This document shows positions 22,024 to 33,412 of a stretch of 64,000 bases of DNA, piece by piece. The DNA is from Calonectria ilicicola. Taxonomy: Eukaryota > Ascomycota > Sordariomycetes > Hypocreales > Nectriaceae. The number at the start of each line of letters is the position of its first letter. Position 1 is the first letter of the stretch. The notes beneath the pieces were generated by a model. It was not told the origin of the DNA and searched no databases. It saw only the letters and a list, made by a program, of their open reading frames with translations. The position numbers and the translations under genes were made by a program. The stretch spans positions 2,418,001 through 2,482,000 of the forward strand of contig CP085825.1 of the NCBI GenBank assembly GCA_020809705.1, in the 5' to 3' direction.

Positions 22024-23667
22024 ATGCCACCAACAAAGTCATGGCGGCCACTGCCATTGACACTATCCGCCGAGACGCCTGTTTTACTCATATCCATGAA
22101 CGTTGAAGCAGCGGCGTACACTGTCCACATCACAGATATGGCCAACATGTGGACAGAAAGTCTTGACCGAAAAGCTATTTGTATCAGAGGCTGGGGCGAG
22201 AACACAAGTATCGATCCTAGTGATACGCCGGAAAATATGACCAAATTCCTGACGAGTCTCCAAGGCGCATTGGATACATCACATCCTAGCCACGATCAAA
22301 CCAAACTGCACTTGATGAAGGCCTCACACACGGATGCCGGAGATGACGGGCTCACTTTGGAGATAACATGCGAACTCCAAGGCCTTCAACCGTTGAAGTG
22401 GCCTATGCACTTGAAGAAAGCGCCTGCCTCTGCCATCGCCACTGATCTTGTTCTACCTCTTATCCAAGCCCATTTTTCAAGGCATAAAGAGGTTGAATCA
22501 CTGATAAGCCTCGTGTCTCGAAAAGATGTAGTGTTAAACAAGCTGTTGGACAAGTTAGACGCAATGGGCACAGGACTAGAGCACGTGTTTAACAATCTCT
22601 CTGGCAAAAAAAAAGTGTCCAGAGCCGTGGCGGCCGAAACAGTTCCTGGTCTGGCGCCATTTAATCGCCGAGACTGGAAGGTTGGTGCTATCAGCAGCAA
22701 CGATACCCCAAGCAATACCGGAGCATTGGTGACTGAGGTCTTTGGTGGCGAGGGACTGACAGTTCAGACCACGCCGGCCATAGATGGTTCCCCTCAACTC
22801 GATCAGTGGTGGCGTGACTTCAGTGGAGCATCATCTTCACAGAAGCCATCGCAGAGAAAGGTTTCCGTTTCAAGAGGAAGAACTCCTCCTCCAGACCAAG
22901 ATTCAATGGATATCGATGATGACTTCCAAGTTCAGCCGACTCCTCCCCACCTAGCACTGTCTCGAAAGCCAACGACGACAAGGACCGAACAGATACCAGA
23001 CGATGCATTGACAGAAGATGAATTAGAGCCCGCTGTAGTGGCCAGAAATACCCGAATAGTGCCAGTAGAGCCACAGAATCAAGAAGCAAAGAAGCCTGCT
23101 GCACGTCTAGGCACACTCGGCCGAAAGAAGCCCGAAGTCCCCTCCAATCCCCCGAGTCCCCAGCCGTCACGAAGCGCTAATCACACCATCGATAATGACG
23201 AGACAGCATCGGAGGCAGAGGATGACGATGCAACAGCGTCAGTGCCAGACGATGATCAGCCTCCATCGTCACCGCCCCCACCCCTACCCAAGACTGTTGC
23301 AAAGAAAAGTGGTCTGGGACTTGGGCGCATAGGTGGACCCAAACACAAGGAGTCTACTCCGAAACCGGTCGACATCATTGATGTCGAAGACAGTGAAGCA
23401 TCCAAGAAGCTTCATCCTCCTCAGCCTGCCCCGAAACGGCTGGGTATGATTGGGAAGAATAAGGCGATTGCTACTTCATCAATTGAACCATCAGCAGAGC
23501 AAAGCCGAGGCCGTTCTCGAGGCACAAGCACGAAGGATGATGCTGAACCACAAACGAATACACGAGAAACATCACGAGAAAGAGCTGATCGAAAGCGAGA
23601 AGAGCTGAAGAGAGAATTGGAGAAAAAAGCTGCGGCAGGCCCAGCAAAGAAGAAGCGAAAGTTTTAG
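22024..23667 (+). CDS. NEJ1: Non-homologous end-joining factor NEJ1/XLF
   Basis: Single exon, 547 residues. The XLF/Nej1 head domain is at about 1-130: SWRPLPL near the start, then YTVHITDMANMWTESLDRKA. It is followed by a helical stalk (SRHKEVESLISLV to LDKLDAMGTGLEHVFNNL, about 155-200), which dimerises. Family members bridge Ku and DNA ligase IV-XRCC4/Lif1 and stimulate ligation of double-strand breaks. The remaining 340 residues are disordered and acidic, longer than in yeast. The extreme C-terminus GPAKKKRKF has the basic-then-aromatic form of the Ku-binding motif seen at the end of XLF, and also resembles a nuclear signal. The start is the first ATG and sits directly before the WRPLPL block. 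Confidence 0.9.
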   Translation: MPPTKSWRPLPLTLSAETPVLLISMNVEAAAYTVHITDMANMWTESLDRKAICIRGWGENTSIDPSDTPENMTKFLTSLQGALDTSHPSHDQTKLHLMKASHTDAGDDGLTLEITCELQGLQPLKWPMHLKKAPASAIATDLVLPLIQAHFSRHKEVESLISLVSRKDVVLNKLLDKLDAMGTGLEHVFNNLSGKKKVSRAVAAETVPGLAPFNRRDWKVGAISSNDTPSNTGALVTEVFGGEGLTVQTTPAIDGSPQLDQWWRDFSGASSSQKPSQRKVSVSRGRTPPPDQDSMDIDDDFQVQPTPPHLALSRKPTTTRTEQIPDDALTEDELEPAVVARNTRIVPVEPQNQEAKKPAARLGTLGRKKPEVPSNPPSPQPSRSANHTIDNDETASEAEDDDATASVPDDDQPPSSPPPPLPKTVAKKSGLGLGRIGGPKHKESTPKPVDIIDVEDSEASKKLHPPQPAPKRLGMIGKNKAIATSSIEPSAEQSRGRSRGTSTKDDAEPQTNTRETSRERADRKREELKRELEKKAAAGPAKKKRKF

Positions 23668-26600
23668 CTGTGTATCGCTGCCCTGACGCAGATTGTCAAC
23701 ATTCAGTCATTTTGTATGAACATGCGGGACGAGCACGAAATGAGTCGAGAGTGGGAGTGAGAATGAGAATAGGGTATTGTGGATAAATCTGTGGTCGAAA
23801 GTCAGAGATCTTGAATATCAGCACTGTGTTGAAAGGTACATGCCAACCCTGCATCTGTCATGTCGTGTTATCGAGGCTTTCTGTGCCATCTCATCATTCC
23901 TGTGGTCACCGAGCGAGACCAAATGTCGTGACACTGGGTGTGGCGCCAATTTGGGGATGCCTTCAAAGGCCTGTTTTGGACGACAGTGTCTCAGAATCAA
24001 AACGCTTCATGACACTCGACCTGTGAAGAAGTTTAACTAGTGATGCCAGAAAAAAAGCATGTCTACACGTCGATCCAACAGTAATAAATTCTATCCCGGC
24101 CAACCATGACCGGCTGTGACAACTCAAAGGCTCTTAAAATGGCACAGGCCTTATTACTCAGTAAATCTACTGTTATTGTCGGTTACTCGATGGCAGTACG
24201 CATCGCTCATCTTAGACGGCATGGGTTATGGTAGACCAACAGCCAACTATAGCCGGATGCACCTTTCTTGCTCTGCAGGAAACGGCAGATCGGTCCGTCC
24301 TCCGACTAGACTAACATGTTTCAAATATCAACCAGGGTCTTTGGTGCCCAGATTCTCCATCTTGTGATCGACTTTCTGCCTCGCTAATTATTTCTTCTCC
24401 TCGACCTAATCGCCCGACGTGCCCTATCTATTCAGTCTTCTAAGCACTGACCATGACAGCCGCGTCCTCAGCTCAATATCTGCGCACTACTTATTCTACC
24501 AGCCCACTAGCTCGTTGGGCAGAGCTGTAACATCGTACGATGAGGGAATAGGCGCTTCCATTGGCGTTGCTTGGAGGGAGGGGTGTATCGGGCCAAGCAC
24601 GGGCACGTTAACCCGAAATTGCTGGTCGCAGACGGGACAGGCCCAAAGACGTCTGTATAACAATGAATAGAGCAAGGCACCACCACTTCGTTCACCCACG
24701 CCCCCTCTTTGCTCCACCCCCGTTTCTACGCTGAGATGCAAGCTAATTCTGGCTGACTCCTTCGACCATATTGTGCCATGCCAAGCCGCACCCTAGCGAG
24801 CCATCGGAAACCCCAGCTTCTTATTCGCAAAGCAATAATTGTACACTTTTAACAGAAACAGCCCCAGTACATGGGAAGTGCCTACTTGAATCTCGCCAGT
24901 CATGTTTGCCCGGGGACAATAAGTCCAATTTCCTTGGGTCCAAGACGAGAATATGCCGCTCAGAGTTTCAGATTGTGCCTCTAGCCGTAATGTGGAGGCA
25001 ATCTGATAACCCTTGACCTGACGAAAATGGTTTCTCTCCTCAGACGGAGAGTGCCGTTTTCTGTCCCTGGACGCAAATGCCAAATTACGCGGCTAACTTC
25101 GGACATCATGCCGGAAGGGATGTGATGGTTCGAAAACCTATACTTGGTGACAGGCCAAGAATCCCGCCCGCGATTACTGTTCAGGTAAAAAGTAGAGAAA
25201 TTAGACAAATCCAGTATGGTGTATTCCAAGACCGCGGCGGCGTTGGCGGCGTATTCTTGGATTATGACGAATTGCCAGCTGCCTCCACCGTGATCCCAGG
25301 AACCCGGAATTTATGGCGATGAGATCGTGATGTATCTCGATAGCGTGGCAGCCAAACCTCGAGCCACCGGGGGGATTCGGTCGAGGAGTGTACAACCAAG
25401 CTGCGCTAGTTAGTGAGACACGACAGCGGTCCGGCTCATTAACTGGACAGAAGTATATGGACAAGGGCTGCTGCTTTAGCTTTTTGCGGATGGAGGGTGT
25501 GAGAGCATCACCTCGTGCAGAACTCTTCAGGCTTCTCCGCAGTCGTGCCAAGACCGCCGGGTCTTAACTGTGTGCCGTGCACATCCCTGTGCCGTCTCAT
25601 TTATGAGACTTCTCTCTCCCGTTGTCTCATCCGACCGTGAATTAGAGCTGAAGATCAAGGGCAGCAAGAGGCGGAGCGGGGCCTTGCCAAATTGGAAACA
25701 GTGCAGACGGGCTCTTTGTTTATTCTCGCGCCAAAATGCGCAATGCAGCCCACTCAGTTGGGTTGGCGATAGAGAAGCAACGCCCATACCTCCAATAGAA
25801 ACGGCCTCTCGAGGGGGTGTCATCGGCCCATAGATCCCCCGACCGGCACAAGACCCAGAATTCTTGACAAGGGGAGAAGGCGGACGATAATCAGGCTGCG
25901 TCTCCAGCCCAGGTCAGAGATGTGATGGAGCAGTCAGTCCCGCGGGCCCCGGGGCCCGACATGATGTCGTCCTTCACGGCTGAGACTACACCCACAACGA
26001 TGTGGATGCGGCTACATTGTTTTTCCCAATTGAATCCAAGCTCAAATGCATAGCGCAGACGGTAGATTTCGTGAGAACGTTTTAGCTGGTATTCTTTTCG
26101 GGTGAAATCGATTTTGTGGCTCCTTAGACGAGGGGTTGCATGAGACACATATGCCGGATGGTCACTCGGGCTTGGTGGATTCTCGCTCGGAGGTGGGCCG
26201 GCACCTCTCCTCGATCGAAGAAAAGGAAAAAGGAAGCGCACGAGGTATCCACGATGCATCCCCGGTACGCCCACTCGACCAACACGAATGCAGAAGCGGC
26301 GGCCGCTACAAATTAGCCGACTGCATGTCAACCAACACCAGAAGTACTCAAGCTCTAAGCTCAAAGCAAAGGTCTGTGGACTGGGATCGCTGTGAGGGGC
26401 CGATGATGGTCCAGGTTGAGGTTCATCCGCAATACGAAGCATTTTCGCCCCCAAAATTGAGAGCAAGGGTTCTTCACCTCTGGCTTCCCCATGTCATCAC
26501 TCCCTTCGTGGCGTGGTGCACTAAAGCTCCAGCCGCTCAACGGCTTTGCGCGCACCATCCATCATGATGCTCATGCACGGCCGGCCAGGTGGGGGATGAT

Positions 26601-29353
26601 GGTAACCTTCTCCCTGCTCAGCGACCCACCAAATCTCAAGCTAAACAAATCCGGCATAGCCGGTTTGGCCCTATAACCATGGTTCCATGGCATACATTCA
26701 ATGTACTCTCCGTCCACATCGTTGGGCAGTTATCTATCAATGAGCCACAAGCCAAGGCCCTGCCCCATGAGTGCATAATGCATAGGTAAAGTGAGCAGAG
26801 GTGAAGCTACCAGGGAGGGTCACAATTGAAACAGACTTTAATTGACCGGTCAAAGGTGAACCCTTGGGGGCTGAGCAGCGGACTGGCACGCCGGTCAGGC
26901 CTTCTTCCATTCAGCTACCAGCATTCGCCAGCTAGGGCATCTCGTTTACTCAATTCGGAATATTTCGCTCTCCCATCCGCGCCGGAATTTGCCGCAAGTC
27001 TGGCCTTTGAATGCAAAAGCCGGTTGACCGCGAATCACGGCTTCTCGTCTCTCAAAACCAGCCAGCATGACTTTTCGCTGTGTGTGTGTCTGCATTGCTC
27101 CACTGTCCACACCACCTTGAGAGAGCACCACGAGCCAAACCCAAACCTAGTTCAACCCCCCGTGGCCGGCAGCGGGGACAAATCTCGAAGCCGGGGTCTT
27201 CAGCTATTCCCGGGAATCTTTTTTTGAGAGGGCAAGTGGGAAAAGAATCAAAAAACGAGATGGCCAAGCTGATAAAGGGGGAAGAGTGGAGGTCATACCA
27301 AGAAGCTATTACACGACTCCAACGCTTCAAAGCTTCAGGACTTCCTGTCCTTCCAGTAGTGGTCCTCACAGTCATCATGGCTTTCCCTGAGCAGCGTGTA
27401 CAACCCGGACCAGCAGATAGTCAGTTGTCACAAGTGGCGCGGTGTGGTTGATCTAAAAAGGCAGCTCCGTCGACTCCATTTCTGTCGGCCGGGATTGCCG
27501 GGAAATAAAGACGCCATGGGGGAGAGAAGCGCTACGATCCGGAGAGATTCGAAATGAGATTACGGCCGAGACGCGGTCCCACTCTGTTCCGAGTAAAGGC
27601 CTTTTGTCATTGCCGTCCACGACCCTGGCCCTCTGCAGACCTTGGCTCCAGTGAGAGAGAGCCATTCAGGAGCCGCTTCTCCCTGTCAGCTGCCTGTGCA
27701 AGACCATGTGCTAAGAGAAAGATGCCGGGGGGGCTGAAGCTAGCAAGCTGCCTCCCCTCCTCACCTCCTCTCACAAGCCCACTCTAGTCCCGGGTCTGTT
27801 CCTGTTGGCTCAGCCTCTTGACCCGACAGTTTGGATACCAATGAAAGGGCGGCATAGCCGAAAGGGGCACCCCTGGTTCCTTAGCCCCCAACCCCAAACG
27901 AGAAGGGAATAGAACCATGGCATAGCACAATAGTCTCATTATTCAATGGCCACTTGCCATGGCTGGGGGAGTGGGAGGGTTTCAACTCGCGCCTCGTCCG
28001 TACGTCACCATCCCTGTGCCCGGTCAGACTACCCATGCCCTGGCTGACGACGATCCTTTTCTCAACCGCAGATGGGATATCCTCCTGCTCTCAGTCACCT
28101 CGTCTTGTTACAACGCCTTGATGCTATGCCACGTACGAGGATGGAGTTGGTTTCAACAGACCCCCCTTTCAGACCCCACCATTTTGCCCGCCCTCGCTCC
28201 AAACCCTTTATTGGCGCGCATGCCGCCGGCAGTGCATATTATACAATGGAAGAAGAAACATCGCTCAGGCTAACAGAACAGTAGTGGGATTTTGCTATTG
28301 AGGCCCGATTTTTCCTAGTCCTTTTTTTTTTTTTGTGGTAACGAGTAGTATGTATTTGGCGTCGTGGTGAGAAGCATACACGACAAGGAACCACCAAGCT
28401 CAAGAATAAATCTCATTGTTTTTGACAAACTCGCCTAAAGGAAAGATGCTCCCTCCTTTCCATATCCCTCCGTAGGCTGTATGATAACAGCGATGATAAA
28501 TGTAGGCGGCCCTCTAAAGTAGAACAAGAACAGCAGGTCCATACCTCCCTCCGATAATTGAGCGAATTCCCAATGCACATGTCAACCTGTCCAAGCCCAG
28601 CCTCGCCATGACATGACATGACGAGGTGGAAAATTAAGAAAGATCCCCATAATAACCTGCTTACTCCAAAGACCGGGGCCCAATGGCCCGACAAAGCAGC
28701 CTTCTAATCGATCCTTCTGCCCCCTAAAGCCAGAACCGAGGAAATCAAAAACCAAGCGCCGCCGCGTGATCTGAAAATCACAGTCATAATCGTCTAAAAG
28801 CATGCCCTCGCATGCTACTTCTCCCGAGAAACTGGAAAATCCATGCCCTGCTAGAGCCAACAGACTGCGCCATGGTGCATTCCTAGCGTCCTGGGTCGTC
28901 TCGTCGTCTTCCGCTCAGCCAATCCTGCGCCTATGCCGTGTAGACCCTTACACCCCACCACCCCCCTTAGGGAGCCCTCAACTTGCAATGTCTGGGAGGC
29001 CTCGGTCTTGGCACGTAATTGTTACCGGATTGCGTTGGTCGTCTGTCCGGTGCTGAGGAGCATGCTGCCTTACCATGCAGGAAGAGACCACAAAGCAGAT
29101 TTGCTTTTGAAAACAAAAGAAAGATGAGCAAGAGAAAAGAAACACTCCCACACTCCTTGCTCGCGCAGAAGCTCGTTTGACTGATCATCCCCTCCTCCTC
29201 CCTTCTTTTTTCGTATTTTTTCATCATTTTTCTTCTCAGAGCAGGAAGCCATTGTTGTCGATTCGCCAGAGCATTCAGTGTCTTTCCACCAAACGAAATT
29301 AGGTATGGCGCCAACAGATGCAAATCCGTGGCGCCCGGGGGATCGCCCCTAGC
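23668..29353. other. 5.7 kb interval without a supportable gene
   Basis: Between NEJ1 and the fork-head gene, whose 3' end faces it. AATAAA near 24080 may serve NEJ1. All open frames are short, overlapped on the other strand, and lack domains or convincing splice partners. Composition is close to the window average, unlike a RIP-mutated transposon. A T-run sits at about 28321-28334 and three CATGA units at 28607-28623. It could hold non-coding RNA or rapidly evolving small genes that I cannot see. Confidence 0.5.
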
Positions 29354-31299
29354 TTAGGGCTTAGAGAGAACATTAGCACCCCATTCATACTTGCTGTCAA
29401 TCATCCCGAAATGGTGCCCGCTATCTCCGCCCGCAGAGACAGGGGGGGCCAGCGGTGGGGCAATACCGGTGTACTCGCCACGGTAGACGCCTGTCACGTC
29501 GCCCGATTCATAGGGAAACTCGCACTGGGATGGTCCCGAGTACAGCAATCCCTGTTCCTCGTTCACGAGAGCGTATGTGGCGTCGTGGATGGCACCAGCG
29601 CTAAGGGCACGGGGATCAAGACTAGGATCCAGGAGCATACTGGCAAACGAGTCTGGGGCCGATGTTTCTGGTGTCAATGGTGAATAGGCTGACTCCAGCT
29701 TGATCGTCTCTCTGTGCGTCTCGACTTTGGGGGATAGCACGTGGTCCCTGCTGCCATATTGAGAGGGGTACATGGCAGGAGTAGTGTGCATTGTTGGTTG
29801 GGTAGAGTGAGCCCCCATGTGCATGGCTTGATGTCCTATCATGGCAGATGGTATGTGAGGCCCTTGGCTATAGTGACGACGTAGCTTGGCTCTGCTGGCT
29901 GAACAACCGCCCTTGTGACTGGACATGGATCTGGTGGGAATTCGGCCAATATCGTGCTGGTCCTCGCTCTTGATGTATTCGTGCTTGGGGCCGCGAGATG
30001 TGGCCCTGCTACCATGCCTTCTGCCGTTGCGCTTTTGGTGGGCTGGGCGATATCGAGTAGTGCTCTCGACTCCGTTCATAATAGCCCAGTCTACTAGCAT
30101 CCACTCAGTCGATCTTTTAGAGCCACTGGAACTGGGCGATGGTGTTGTCCCATCGCCAACAATAGTTACGGGTGTTGAGGATACCCCTTTTGGCTCGCGC
30201 TTTTCAAATGCCTGCAGCATGCCACTGTTAGCCCCAAATCTCATGCGTCTGCAAGTGCGATATCCTCCTCTGCCCTCACTCACTCCACACTTTCGTGGAA
30301 GGGCAATTTGCAAGGGCACAGTGGTTAAAAATAGGGAGAACGTACCTTGTTCATGCTCAGGTTGTGCCTGATGCTGTTTTGCCACCCTTTGTTTTCAGCC
30401 TTGGCCTTGTCGGTGTTTTCGCGGAACCACTGGTACAGATCTTGCAAGGACATTGAGTAGTCAGGTCGGCTCATGAAAGCACGGTATATGAGTTGGGCAT
30501 ATGGCTCCCCTCCCTTGGCAGCGGGCACGGAGCTACTGGCCTCCCTGGGTCTGGGTGCAACAAGACGCTCTGGTCGGTTCCCCGAGAAGAACGGGTTACT
30601 ACTAGGGAGAGACATGTAAGTTGAGCTTTCCAAGGTGGTGTCGACGGGAGAATTTGTTCCCGAGAGCGAATCGTGTCCAAAATCAGGGATGGTTGAAGGA
30701 GACGAGCCTTGGGGCAAGCCGTGGATATCGGCGTCAAAGGATTCAAAAGATTGGCTGAAACTTCCTGTAGAGTGCGACAAGGTCTGAGAGCCATGATCGG
30801 AGAGACTTCTCATGGATGTTGGGGTGCAAATCTGCAGGTTTTGCAGAGACTCTTGTTGATTCTGTTGCGCGAACGAGTCCGTTGGTTGTTGGAGGACATA
30901 GTGCGGGGACGACCACGTCTCTGGTGAGACGGGCGAAGGGTTGTATCCAGTCTGGCTGCTGCCACAGGTGGGAGAGCTCCCATGGAATTGGCTGTCAAAG
31001 TCGTCTGGTCCCGACGGTGGCGATGGCCAGGCATGACAGTTCGTCGAGTTGTATTGGGGATCCGAAGTCATGGAAGGAAACGTGCCCGGGCTTTGGTTCA
31101 AGAACGTATGGTGCTGGTACAAGGTGGGAAGCGGAGCTTCTGTCGATTGCGATGGCGGTTCGTGGGTCAACGGCGGAGACATGCCGTATGCCTCCATACG
31201 AGTGAGCTCTGAAACGCAACTCGATTGCTGTTCGGCTTCGGATGTGAGGTGGCTCGTGTAGCTGAACGACTGCCCGTCGTCAGGGAATGGTGAATCCAT
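29354..31299 (-). CDS. Fork-head (winged-helix) transcription factor
   Basis: Exons 31299-30346 and 30211-29354 give 603 residues. The 134 nt intron has donor GTACGT and acceptor CTGCAG, and it interrupts the recognition region after RHNLSMNK. The fork-head domain starts near residue 262: EPYAQLIYRAFMSRPDYSMS, LQDLYQWFRENTDKAKAENK, then GWQNSIRHNLSMNKAFEK, which is helix 3 and carries the usual base-contacting Asn/Arg/His. The wing part is divergent (STEWMLVDWAI). The N-terminal 250 residues are Ser/Pro/Gln-rich, likely an activation region. Fork-head proteins in fungi regulate cell cycle, sexual development or morphology; which applies here cannot be read from sequence. The gene sits between two long intergenic regions, common for developmental regulators. 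Confidence 0.92.
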
Positions 31300-31370
31300 G
31301 GGCTTAAGTCAGGACAATGTGGTTGCCAGGCGCGGCAGCACAGAGCAGGCGGGTTGGTAGTGGAAGTAAT

Positions 31371-31400
31371 AGCAGGAGTAGCAGAAGTAGCAGAAGTAGC
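31371..31400. repeat. AGTAGCAGA short tandem repeat
   Basis: About three 9 bp units (agcaggagt, agcagaagt, agcagaagt) in the presumed 5' UTR of the fork-head gene, 72-101 bp before its start codon. On the transcript the repeat is pyrimidine-rich. Confidence 0.7.
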
Positions 31401-31867
31401 TTTGGTTGCTTCCAGGAACAAGAGTGGGAACAATGACTGAAGCGAGAGAGGTTGCAGATGCAGAAAGTGAAGAGACAAGAGTGGGTGAAAGGAATCAAGA
31501 TGGCAGAGGAAGAAAGAAATATGGGATGGAAGAAGGTGTGAGGCGAGTATTGGGGTATGTGAGAATCGAGATAATATGGTAGGCGGCGGCAGCTGGTGCA
31601 GCGGAAAACGCCCGTGGCTCCCGCTTCCGTTTGAACAGCAACGTCCTGTTTGAGACGAAGATGCGCAGGACTAAAATCGCTTGATAACGAGCTGCCCGGT
31701 GAGCGTTTAAATCATTCCCAATACCATCTCCACGAGATCAAACGGATAATAGCAGGGGGGGGTGTGCCAAATCATTCAGTTGCATTCAAGAATTAAGGCA
31801 AGGTCATGGCGCGCTCAAGGCACACACACGCCCCTGGGGTCAAGGATGGCGACAAGCCATAGTAGCC

Positions 31868-31924
31868 TTGCCTGCCCTGCCCTGTTCTGCCCTGTTCTGC
31901 CCTGCTTTGCTTTGCCTTGCCCTG
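31868..31924. repeat. CCTG/TGCCC pentamer minisatellite
   Basis: An imperfect array of 5 bp units (tgccc, tgttc, tgctt, tgcct) over 57 bp, about 570 bp upstream of the fork-head start. One strand is strongly purine-rich. Confidence 0.75.
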
Positions 31925-31926
31925 TA

Positions 31927-32013
31927 AGTGTCAGTTGCCGATGCCCGTCAGTGACGTGCCGGTAACAGTGCCAGCCAGTGCCAATGTCAGTGCCGGTGTC
32001 AGTGTCAGTGCAA
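31927..32013. repeat. CAGTG-based imperfect repeat
   Basis: At least eight copies of a 6 bp unit based on cagtgn/cagtgc with gtgcc variants in about 87 bp, directly following the pentamer array. The two arrays form one roughly 145 bp low-complexity block. Confidence 0.7.
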
Positions 32014-33412
32014 GTCTCTCTTGTGTGCGCGCATGTGCGGCCCTGGCGCGGATACATGGAGGCGACAAACGAATCCCAAGCTTGTGCTGCTTCATTCAAT
32101 CTACTGCACCCACGCCCACGGCGTCTGCGTGTGGAGCAGCTGGGGTTTTTAAGGGAAGTAAGTTATAGTACGGAGTATACTATGGCATGGCATGTAGCTC
32201 GATTGCACCAGCCGGCTTGTACAAGCTGGACCACCTTGAATCCCCACGTCTCCGCATCCCCTGCCCCTCCCCTCTCGCTGTCATGGTGCCATCATTCATC
32301 TCGGCCCCATCTGGAGGCATCTGGCAGCCGTGGGGCGGCATCGTGTCGCATCAGAGTCCTTGCACATTTCGCCAACCAGCCGCCGGCTTACTTGACGTAC
32401 TCTAGCCCGGCCGTTTCCTATTGTGCCTCTGTTCATGAGAGCACAAGCGGGAGACGGGCTCTGGAACGGGAACCTGCATCAGAAGGCGATACCGTGCGGG
32501 ACACCAATCACCTCTCCCAGCCGGGCCCGACCGCTGTTTGAGCTCTACTTTTTTTTCTTTCTCCCTCTTTCTCTCTTATCTGCAGATAAAGCCCACATGG
32601 GAACGTCGTCAAACCCTCCGGCTCGAAGCCCCGTTAAAGAAACATCATCACTGCACTGTGGACCGCAAGGTTAAGCATGGAATCACACGTCGAACTCTTG
32701 ACCGACGGCTACCAGCCGAGCTGGCCGTCGATCATCAAGGCTCCATCGGCAAGTGGCCTATTAGACGAAGGGGGCTGCATCCATCCTCAATTTTGATTGC
32801 TGTGGTCTCGCCTAGGTCCTTTTCTTTCAGCTGTCAAACGGAAGTATCAGGGGCTCCTCACAACGCACCCACATCCAATCCGCTCGTATTTGCAGACGAG
32901 GCGGAAGCGTTCCAGAACCCGGTACGAGATCATACCCTCTTCCATTTCCCAAGTTTGACTGTTGCATCAGTCGTGACAGTCGGGAAGCCAGTCTTGGTCT
33001 TCCAGATTGTGTTGTGACTAGCTGCCCGAAGAGACGGGACGGATCCCAGTGTGCAGGGGGCGATATCAGCCCCGTGCTGCATCAAGCGATTGGCGCATGG
33101 AAGCCTGGGGATTGTGACACAAACGCCCGCCAGGGGCAGGGTCTTTTGGCTTGTTTAGGTCAGAGGCTATCAACCAGAATCACACCACGGTGCCGTCAGT
33201 AAATCACCCTGTCGTCTTGCAAGTCCTCGTGTTAATATTGCCCACCGCCCCACGCCAAGGTCCCTCCTCCGCTCAAGCGATGCCGTGCTGTTTCAACCGC
33301 ATGACTTGCATCCGTCAATCTGCATGCTCACCCGTTCATCGACAGGAAAATAAAGGAAAACAACATGAGTTGCTGGAGGCGGTGAGCATTTTTGCAGACA
33401 AGCCTGACAAGG

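Larger units (their letters stand above)
31300..33412. other. Upstream region of fork-head gene, 3' side of Cactin
   Basis: 2.1 kb holding the fork-head promoter and leader with the three repeats listed separately. Beyond about 32100 there is unremarkable sequence up to the Cactin stop codon. No coding frame was supported. Confidence 0.5.
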
